A stretch of DNA of 64,000 nucleotides, from positions 99,983-163,982 of the forward strand of contig FMWZ01000010.1 of NCBI GenBank assembly GCA_900103495.1, in the 5' to 3' direction. The stretch is from Lachnospiraceae bacterium G11. Its GTDB lineage: Bacteria; Bacillota; Clostridia; Lachnospirales; Lachnospiraceae. A program made the translations under genes and the position numbers. The notes beneath the pieces were generated by a model, which did no database searches, was not told where the DNA came from, and saw nothing but the letters and a program-made list of their open reading frames with translations. Positions 8,369 to 15,439 of this stretch are shown here, in pieces (position 1 is the first letter of the stretch; each line of letters opens with the position of its first letter).

Positions 8369-9787
8369 ATGAAAAAGAAAGTATTATCAGTTTTGCTTGC
8401 AGGCTGTATGCTTATGGGACTTGTAGCATGTGGTTCTGAGGCTCCTGCAGCATCAACAAACACAGCAACTGAGACAAAGACAGAAGAGGCTTCAACAGAG
8501 GAAGCAGCTCCCGTAGAGGAAGCAGAAGTTCCCGAGAACCTCACAGCTACTCAGCAGATCATCAAAGAAGCTGAAGGCATGTCAATGGAAGAACTTGCTA
8601 AGAAGGCAATTGAAGAGTCTAACGGCGCTACATTCTATGGCGTAGGTAACTCTTCCCGTGGTAAATCAGCACTTCCTTTATTTATTGAATATTTACAGTC
8701 AATCGACCCTTCATACACAATGGAGTTCGAGTGGCAGCAGCCCAAGAACAACAAGATCTTCGAGCAGCTTACAGCTGACTCCCTTAAGGGCGAAGGTACA
8801 TTTGCAATGACCCTTATCCAGGATGGTAACCAGATTGAGTCCAAGATGGTTCAGACAGGCATCCTTGATACATTCATTCCCAAGGAGTGGGCAGAGGCAA
8901 ACGGAACAACAGCAGATGCTTACGAAGGATACCTTCCTCTCCAGACACTTAACAAAGTATTCGAGTACAACTGCACAGGTTCAAAAGAGTACACAAACTG
9001 CTGGGATTTCGTAGACCAGGATGTTCATGCATTATACATGGATATCGATTCCGAGATCGTTGGAAAGAACTTCCTTTACATGTTAACAGAAGATAAGTAT
9101 GCAGCATGGCTTAAGGAAGCATTCGAAGCTCTTCCCGCTGACAAGCAGGCTTACTTCCAGCCTACAATCGACGAGATGGCTACAGATGCAGCTGACCTTG
9201 GCCTTGGCGCAGACGGCAAATATGCACTTGCATGGATTAAGCTTTGGGTTGAGAGCTACAACGCTCAGACAGATGACGGCCCTATCTGTAACACACTTGT
9301 TACCGACTCCGCAACAGATCAGGCAGGATTACTTGTTTACTCCAAGCTTCGTTCTGTAGAGGAATCCGATTCCGTATCAGTTAACAACATCAAGGTAGCT
9401 GCTTACCAGGATGGTTACAAGGGTATCGGCGGATATGGTTACTGCCATTACTTATTCGTAACAGACAACTCACCTTTGCCTTGGACAGCATGTGCATTCA
9501 TCGCTTACATGACATGTACAGAGGACGGTTTCTCTGCATGGGGTAAAGACATGGGTGGTTACTCATCCAACCCCGAAGTTGCAAAAGCTATCGAAGCTAC
9601 ATACAACCACTCAAAGGGTGGCTGCGATGAGAGCGGCGCTGTAGTATACGAGTGCAAGAACGACAGAGGATATGACTGGTGGACAACAACCGGTGAACTC
9701 GTTCTTGAGGATCCCGAGTACTGCGCATCTGTTTCCTTCACAGTAGGTAGCTGGATTGAGATGCTTACAAAGTATTCAGCAGAATAA
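8369..9787 (+). CDS. ABC transporter substrate-binding lipoprotein
   Basis: A 472-residue exported lipoprotein: positively charged start, hydrophobic core and lipobox LVAC with Cys near residue 21, then an acidic Ala/Glu/Thr-rich linker (about 22-60) before the binding domain. The body is rich in aromatic residues and has several cysteines, unlike the sensor lipoprotein upstream. It is followed by the permease and ATPase genes, so it is the delivery subunit of that importer. Codon use is much more biased than in its neighbours, and the gene has an AGGAGGA site, both signs of high expression. I do not recognise a characterised family; the ligand could be a sugar phosphate or other anion. Confidence 0.85.
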   Translation: MKKKVLSVLLAGCMLMGLVACGSEAPAASTNTATETKTEEASTEEAAPVEEAEVPENLTATQQIIKEAEGMSMEELAKKAIEESNGATFYGVGNSSRGKSALPLFIEYLQSIDPSYTMEFEWQQPKNNKIFEQLTADSLKGEGTFAMTLIQDGNQIESKMVQTGILDTFIPKEWAEANGTTADAYEGYLPLQTLNKVFEYNCTGSKEYTNCWDFVDQDVHALYMDIDSEIVGKNFLYMLTEDKYAAWLKEAFEALPADKQAYFQPTIDEMATDAADLGLGADGKYALAWIKLWVESYNAQTDDGPICNTLVTDSATDQAGLLVYSKLRSVEESDSVSVNNIKVAAYQDGYKGIGGYGYCHYLFVTDNSPLPWTACAFIAYMTCTEDGFSAWGKDMGGYSSNPEVAKAIEATYNHSKGGCDESGAVVYECKNDRGYDWWTTTGELVLEDPEYCASVSFTVGSWIEMLTKYSAE

Positions 9788-9820
9788 ATAACAAGCGTCA
9801 AACTTAGTACACTAACATAG

Positions 9821-9850
9821 GCTTCAAAGGCGGTCAAACGCCTTTGAAGC
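9821..9850 (+). promoter_or_regulatory. strong intra-operon hairpin between binding protein and permease
   Basis: Arms 9821-9832 and 9839-9850 form a perfect 12-bp stem around GTCAAA. Only ATTTTAA follows, so it is more likely a 3' stabiliser or partial attenuator that leaves more binding-protein mRNA than permease mRNA. Confidence 0.65.
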
Positions 9851-9871
9851 ATTTTAAGGAGAATTAACTTT

Positions 9872-11713
9872 ATGGACGACACAGCAAGAACAGCGAAAGG
9901 GAAAAGTGTAGATTCGTCTGCTGTTTTTTTCAACAGAATAAAGACGTATTTCATGAAGCCCCAGAATGTCATCCTGTTATTGTTTGGTATAGTACTTACC
10001 TTCACAACGGTGGCACCAATCGTTGCTATCGTTCAGGATACATTCAAAATCCATGTAGGAACGATCGATGCTTATCTCACCAAGAAAACAGAAGGCTTTT
10101 CCATCGTAAACTATACGGATCTGTTTACAAGTAAACTGGCCAAAACAAACCTTTGGACACCCCTTATAAACACCGTATTGCTTGCGGTTCTTACCTGCCT
10201 TATCTCCATCCTCTTCGGTGGACTCTTTGCTTTCCTGGTGACAAGAACCAATTTAAAGTGCAAGAAGTACTTAAGCTCCATATTCATTTTCCCTTACATC
10301 ATGCCTCAGTGGACACTGGCAGTTGTTTGGCAGAACATGTTTAACTCCAACGAAGTAACCGGTACTTCAAACGGACTTCTTGCTTCACTCTTTAACTACA
10401 GAGCACCTATCTGGTGGTGCCAGGGATTATTACCCTGCGCAATAGTTCTGGGCCTTCACTATGCGCCCTTTGCTTACATCATGATAGGCGGAATCTTTAA
10501 GAACATGGACGCCAACCTGGAGGAGGCAGCAACAATCCTCGACACACCCAAGTGGAAGATAATGACCAGAGTAACTCTTCCCATGGTAAAACCCGCTATC
10601 CTCTCAACCATACTTCTGGTGTTCGGAAGCGCAATGGGAAGTTACCCGGTTCCTCACTACCTTGGACTTACAACCCTTTCCACCAAGTACGTGTCAATGA
10701 ACTCCAAGTACACAGGTGAGGCAAGTATCCTTGCAATTATAATGATGATCTTCGGTATCCTCATTCTCGGTATCAACCAGATGAGTTTAAAGAGCCGTAA
10801 ATCATACACAACAGTTACAGGTAAATCAGGTCAGATCAGCAAGATTAACCTTGGTAAGGTTGGTAAATATGTGATTGCGATTATCTTCATCGTAGTTACA
10901 TTCTTCACATCAATCTTCCCCATTGTTTCCTTTGCATTTGAAACCTTCTTACCTAACCCCGGTGACTACAGTTTCCTCTACACCGGTAACATCGCAAACC
11001 TTACCACAAAGTGGTGGGTTACAAGGGGCAATGCAGCCAGCGCTCTTTACGGCCAGGCCGGAATCCTGTTTAACGACATGATCAGAAAAGCCCTTGGCGG
11101 AACCCTTAAGGTAGCCGTTGCCTGCGCACTTATTGCAGGTACCATCGGAACCCTTATCGGATACGCAGTATCAAAGAATCGAAGAAGCAAGTGGGCCAAC
11201 TACGTTAACAACATGGCTTTCCTTCCCTACCTTATGCCTTCATTGGCAGTAGGTGCCGCATTCTTCGTACTCTTCTCAAATGAGAAAATTAACCTTTTTA
11301 ACACATACACATTACTGATTATAGCAGGTGTTATTAAATACATTCCTTTCGCAAGCAGAAGTGCATTAAACTCAATGCTTCAGCTTTCGGGAGAAATCGA
11401 AGAGGCAGCGATTATTCAGGATATTCCTTGGTTCAAGAGAATGTTCAAGATTATAATCCCCATCCAGAAATCCTCAATCATCAGCGGATATCTGCTTCCC
11501 TTCATGACATGCTTAAGAGAACTGTCACTGTTCCTCTTACTCTGTACACAGGGCTTCATCTTATCAACTACGCTTGATTACTTTGATGAGATGGGATTAT
11601 ACGCATTCTCAAGTGCCATCAACCTGATATTGATTGTACTTATTCTCGTATTCAACACAGCAATCAACAAGATTACAGGCGCAAGCCTTGACGAAGGAAT
11701 TGGAGGTAACTAA
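9872..11713 (+). CDS. ABC transporter permease, two fused membrane domains
   Basis: A 613-residue integral membrane protein with about twelve helices in two homologous halves. Each half carries an EAA loop that docks the ATPase: EEAATILDTPKWK in the first and EEAAIIQDIPWFK in the second. This fused form is typical of the iron(III)/thiamine/phosphonate/sugar-phosphate importer class, so one polypeptide forms the whole channel. The start has AAGGAGA 8 nt upstream. It is followed after 2 bp by the ATPase gene. The substrate is not evident from sequence. Confidence 0.92.
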   Translation: MDDTARTAKGKSVDSSAVFFNRIKTYFMKPQNVILLLFGIVLTFTTVAPIVAIVQDTFKIHVGTIDAYLTKKTEGFSIVNYTDLFTSKLAKTNLWTPLINTVLLAVLTCLISILFGGLFAFLVTRTNLKCKKYLSSIFIFPYIMPQWTLAVVWQNMFNSNEVTGTSNGLLASLFNYRAPIWWCQGLLPCAIVLGLHYAPFAYIMIGGIFKNMDANLEEAATILDTPKWKIMTRVTLPMVKPAILSTILLVFGSAMGSYPVPHYLGLTTLSTKYVSMNSKYTGEASILAIIMMIFGILILGINQMSLKSRKSYTTVTGKSGQISKINLGKVGKYVIAIIFIVVTFFTSIFPIVSFAFETFLPNPGDYSFLYTGNIANLTTKWWVTRGNAASALYGQAGILFNDMIRKALGGTLKVAVACALIAGTIGTLIGYAVSKNRRSKWANYVNNMAFLPYLMPSLAVGAAFFVLFSNEKINLFNTYTLLIIAGVIKYIPFASRSALNSMLQLSGEIEEAAIIQDIPWFKRMFKIIIPIQKSSIISGYLLPFMTCLRELSLFLLLCTQGFILSTTLDYFDEMGLYAFSSAINLILIVLILVFNTAINKITGASLDEGIGGN

Positions 11714-11715
11714 TC

Positions 11716-13350
11716 GTGCCGGAAATTAAACTTACAAATGTGACAAAACGTTGGGGAAAATTCTACGCAGTAGATAACCTTAACTTAGATATTGAAGATA
11801 ATGCTTTTATTACACTTCTGGGACCTTCCGGATGTGGTAAAACAACTACACTTCGTATGATTGCCGGTCTTGAGACCCCCACCAGCGGACAGATCAAAAT
11901 CGGTGACAGAGTAGTGTACGATTCAGATGCGGGAATCAACATTCCTCCCAACAAGAGAAAAGTTGGATTCCTTTTCCAGAACTACGCTCTCTGGCCCAAC
12001 ATGACCGTTTACCAGAACATTGCCTTTGGTCTTAACAACATCAAAGAAGAGATGGCCGTTAAGGATCTGGATGCTCAGAAGATTTCAGCTCAGATAGCTG
12101 CATTAAAGAATCCCAAAGAGTACTTTAAACTCATCGATGAGTGTAAGGATAAGACAGGTAAGGTAGAGGCCGGTAAGGCTTACCTTAAGTTAATCGATGC
12201 CTACACACTTTCAATGTACGGTGCAAAGGAGCTTTACGGATTTGGCCTTAAGGATGCGGCGGCCTGCGAGGAAAAGAGAAAACAGCTTGAATCACAGCTT
12301 GCTATTATCTCAAAAAACCATGCTTCAAAGAACGAATCCTTAAACGAGAACTTTGAGGTTTTGAGAGACGGAAAGCCAGTAAGAGAGGTAAGAAAGCTTT
12401 CCAAAGAAGAAATCGACCTTTCCGTACGTCGTGTATCAAGAATCGTTAAAATCGGAATGTTCATGGACAGATATCCTGCAGAGCTTTCCGGTGGACAGCA
12501 GCAGCGTGTGGCTATTGCCCGTACCCTTGCTCCCGAACCTCAGGTACTCTTCATGGATGAGCCTTTATCAAACCTTGATGCGAAGCTTCGTCTCGAGATG
12601 AGATACGAGCTCCAGAGACTTCACCTTGAGACCGGTTCCACCTTCGTATACGTTACACACGATCAGATGGAGGCTATGACTCTTGCTACAAAAATCTGCC
12701 TTATCAACAACGGTGTGCTTCAGCAGTATGATGCACCCCTTGATGTATACAACAGACCTAACAATCTTTTCGTTGCCGACTTCGTTGGTAACCCTTCAAT
12801 CAACTTTGTTGAAGCAAAGGGCAAACAGGGTGAGGACGGAAGCTTCGACCTTGAGATCTTCGACGGAAAGAAGATTAAGTTCACTCCCAATGATTCTCTT
12901 TCAATGACCGAGTGGTTTGCAAAGAGAGCAGAGGCCGAGAAGGCAGCCGAAAAGGAACTTGAGGCAATTAAGGCCGACAAGAAAGCAGTTGAAAAAGGCA
13001 ATAAGGATGAGGTATTCAAATACCACATCAGCCTTGTGGAAGAAGAGGATTACACATTAAAGGAAGCACCTGTTATTACAGATGAGGATTTTGTTCTCGG
13101 AATCAGACCCGAGTGCATCAAGATTCGTGATAACGGAGCCTTCGACGGAATCATTTACGGTGCCATGCCCACAGGTATGGAATCCACCATCAAGATTGCT
13201 GTCGGAAACTTCCTTCTTACAGCCGTTGATTTCGGTAATACCTTATACCAGATCAATGACAATAAGAAAGTGGATATTGATTCCAACAACATCCTTCTCT
13301 TCGACAGAAAGTCCGGCAAAGCAATTTGCGCAGGTAAAGTAACCGTGTAA
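11716..13350 (+). CDS. ABC transporter ATPase with a large insertion in the helical domain
   Basis: A 544-residue ATPase starting with GTG, with the GGAGGT site inside the permease 3' end. Walker A GPSGCGKT is at 36-43, the Q loop Gln at 88, the signature LSGGQQQR at 257-264 and Walker B VLFMDEP at 277-283. In ordinary importers the Q loop and signature are about 50 residues apart; here they are about 170 apart, so roughly 115 extra, mostly helical and charged residues lie at about 107-232. A second Lys/Glu/Ala-rich insertion precedes LGIRPEC in the C-terminal regulatory domain. The reading frame is intact and all catalytic motifs are present, so the insertion looks functional. It powers the adjacent permease. 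Confidence 0.93.
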   Translation: MPEIKLTNVTKRWGKFYAVDNLNLDIEDNAFITLLGPSGCGKTTTLRMIAGLETPTSGQIKIGDRVVYDSDAGINIPPNKRKVGFLFQNYALWPNMTVYQNIAFGLNNIKEEMAVKDLDAQKISAQIAALKNPKEYFKLIDECKDKTGKVEAGKAYLKLIDAYTLSMYGAKELYGFGLKDAAACEEKRKQLESQLAIISKNHASKNESLNENFEVLRDGKPVREVRKLSKEEIDLSVRRVSRIVKIGMFMDRYPAELSGGQQQRVAIARTLAPEPQVLFMDEPLSNLDAKLRLEMRYELQRLHLETGSTFVYVTHDQMEAMTLATKICLINNGVLQQYDAPLDVYNRPNNLFVADFVGNPSINFVEAKGKQGEDGSFDLEIFDGKKIKFTPNDSLSMTEWFAKRAEAEKAAEKELEAIKADKKAVEKGNKDEVFKYHISLVEEEDYTLKEAPVITDEDFVLGIRPECIKIRDNGAFDGIIYGAMPTGMESTIKIAVGNFLLTAVDFGNTLYQINDNKKVDIDSNNILLFDRKSGKAICAGKVTV

Positions 13351-13369
13351 TATAAGCCTTGGAACCATG

Positions 13370-13401
13370 ACACCTCCCGATTAACATCGGGAGGTGTTTT
13401 A
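13370..13401 (+). terminator. terminator of the ABC transporter operon
   Basis: ACACCTCCCGAT (13370-13381) and ATCGGGAGGTGT (13386-13397) make a perfect 12-bp stem with loop TAAC, followed by TTTT. Confidence 0.9.
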
Positions 13402-13462
13402 TGTGAGGCTGCTGTGATATTATTAAGGTACCAAAACATGTAAATACGAAAGGACAAACGCT

Positions 13463-14797
13463 ATGATTTCCCGTAAACATTTATTCAATTGTTTAGTGGC
13501 AGCTTGTTTGATTTCATCTTTTATTTTCGCAGGTTGCGGCGGCAAGGAAGCTCCCGAAACCGCAGCGCCCGAGACAGTGACGGAAACTCCCGAAGTGAAA
13601 GTTGAGGAGACACCCACTCCCACCCCCACGGAGGAACCCACACCAATTCCCGACGACAGCATTCACGTTGATAATGTGGCGGATTTCTTGGAGGCAATTA
13701 AACCCGGTGCAAAGATAACCATTGAGCCAGGTTTATATAATCTTGAGCTTGATAAGATTTGGGAAGAGCAGGGTGAGGCCTGGAACGAGGCTCATGAATA
13801 TCTTGAACTTGTTGATTCGTTTGATGGGCGAGAGCTTTGGATCAAAAACTGTGATGATTTAAAGATAAGCGGCGGCGGAGATAATTTCAAGGAAACAGAA
13901 ATTGTTGTTATGCCAAGATATGCCGCAGTTATGCACTTTGAAAAGTGTAAGAATGTAACTGTCGAGAATATGACAATGGGCCATACGGATACCGGAACAT
14001 GTACCGGAAACGTTATTGATTTATACGGCTGCAAAAACGTCGAAATCAACAACATGGATATCTATGGCTGTGGCGTATACGGTCTTGGATTATGGAACGG
14101 CTGCGCCGACATAACCGTAAACAACAGCGTTATAAGAGACTGTTATTATGGTCCTTTTGAGTTTCATAAGGGAAAGGGGACACTTACTTTTAACGAGTGC
14201 ACCTTAAGAGATACCGGATGGATTTCTTATAGCCCCACTTCCGAAACCAAGGTGGTTCTCAACAAGTGTACTCTTGGGGATCAGGAAACCACAAGCTTAG
14301 ACAGCATGGGGAATATTATAGAGACAAATGATTGTACTTTTGGAGAGATTCAACCCTATGAGTATCCCGAGTATGACGAGGGATATGATTACGGTTTCGA
14401 TCCTTCCACACTGGATTTAAAGAAGATGACGGAAGTTGTCTTCCATGAAAATATATCCGACAGATGGTGGACGGGATACATGAAGAAAAACACCACTACC
14501 GGAGAGGTTACTTATCTTCCCTTCTATGATGATGAAGCAGATGTTCTAATTGAGGGAAGCTGCGAGTTTTTGGGCGCCGGCGAGAATGAGGACGACGGTC
14601 GTTTCTGGCTCTCCGCCGGAGATTTGTACCTTAATGGCGTATGGCGTTCCACAAGCCTTTGGGGTGTTGGAATGCTTAAAGCCGCAGAGGATGAGGAATT
14701 CTTTGCCTATGCATCCCTGTACAAGGATTCATCCGATGCAAATTCTCATCTCTGGCTTTGCGTTTCCATAGGGGATGAGGAATACTGGATGTACTAA
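13463..14797 (+). CDS. beta-helix lipoprotein of unknown function
   Basis: A 444-residue secreted lipoprotein: signal peptide with lipobox FAGC (Cys25), a Pro/Thr/Glu-rich linker (about 30-60) and then a right-handed parallel beta-helix, seen as repeats of the type KNVTVENMTM, KNVEINNMDI and ADITVNNSVI. The pattern is that of pectate-lyase-like folds, but no clear catalytic set is visible. The last 130 residues form a separate Trp/Tyr-rich domain with acidic patches. It could bind or cleave a polysaccharide at the cell surface. It is isolated from the transporter by a terminator and ends 1 bp from the convergent endonuclease III gene. Confidence 0.75.
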   Translation: MISRKHLFNCLVAACLISSFIFAGCGGKEAPETAAPETVTETPEVKVEETPTPTPTEEPTPIPDDSIHVDNVADFLEAIKPGAKITIEPGLYNLELDKIWEEQGEAWNEAHEYLELVDSFDGRELWIKNCDDLKISGGGDNFKETEIVVMPRYAAVMHFEKCKNVTVENMTMGHTDTGTCTGNVIDLYGCKNVEINNMDIYGCGVYGLGLWNGCADITVNNSVIRDCYYGPFEFHKGKGTLTFNECTLRDTGWISYSPTSETKVVLNKCTLGDQETTSLDSMGNIIETNDCTFGEIQPYEYPEYDEGYDYGFDPSTLDLKKMTEVVFHENISDRWWTGYMKKNTTTGEVTYLPFYDDEADVLIEGSCEFLGAGENEDDGRFWLSAGDLYLNGVWRSTSLWGVGMLKAAEDEEFFAYASLYKDSSDANSHLWLCVSIGDEEYWMY

Positions 14798-14798
14798 A

Positions 14799-15437
14799 CT
14801 ATTTGACCGTACTTGAGGGACAAATGTCGTTTAAGACACATTTATCGCAGTAGGGATTGGTCCTTGCGGTACACACATCCCTTCCGTGAAGCACGAAGCG
14901 GTGACATAAGTCGTTGCCCTCTTCGGGAGGAACGATTTTCCAAAGTTCCTTTTCGACCTTGCCGGGCTCCTTGATATTTTTTACAAGTCCAAGACGGTTG
15001 GAAAGCCTTATACAGTGGGTATCTGTGACGATGGCAGGTTTCCCGTAAACATCACCCAGAACCAGGTTGGCGCTTTTCCTTCCCACTCCGGGGAGTTTCA
15101 GAAGCTCCTCCATGGTATCCGGGACAATGCAGTTATACTCATCCCGAAGCATGGTCATGCAGGCTTTGATGTCCCTTGCTTTGGAGTTACCCAGTCCACA
15201 GGGGCGGACGATTTCCTCAATTTTATCCACAGGGGCTTCCGCAAGAGCTTCAACACTCGGGTACTTATCAAGTAATCCCGGCATAATCTGGTTAACCCTG
15301 GCATCTGTGCATTGAGCCGCAAGTCTGACGCTCACAAGCAAAGCCCAGGCATCTTCGTAATTAAGAGAGCACTCCGCAATGGGGTACTCTCTTTTTAATC
15401 TTTCAATAATGATTTGTACTTTTTCTTTTTTGGTCAT
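14799..15437 (-). CDS. nth: endonuclease III
   Basis: A 212-residue DNA glycosylase/AP lyase of base excision repair, acting on oxidised pyrimidines. The helix-hairpin-helix LPGVGRKSAN contains the catalytic Lys, and VTDTHC contains the catalytic Asp. The C-terminal four cysteines (CTARTNPYCDKCVLNDIC) hold the iron-sulfur cluster. I set the start at ATG 15437 (MTKKEKVQ), which matches family length; an upstream in-frame extension to 15560 would run inside the permease gene. It begins 2 bp after the permease stop, so it is probably the last gene of the exporter operon. Confidence 0.95.
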   Translation of the reverse strand: MTKKEKVQIIIERLKREYPIAECSLNYEDAWALLVSVRLAAQCTDARVNQIMPGLLDKYPSVEALAEAPVDKIEEIVRPCGLGNSKARDIKACMTMLRDEYNCIVPDTMEELLKLPGVGRKSANLVLGDVYGKPAIVTDTHCIRLSNRLGLVKNIKEPGKVEKELWKIVPPEEGNDLCHRFVLHGRDVCTARTNPYCDKCVLNDICPSSTVK

Positions 15438-15439
15438 GT

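Noticed and set aside
11716..13350. Frameshift or gene fusion explaining the long ATPase
   Set aside because: The frame is continuous, codon use is even and all ATPase motifs are in order on both sides of the insertion.
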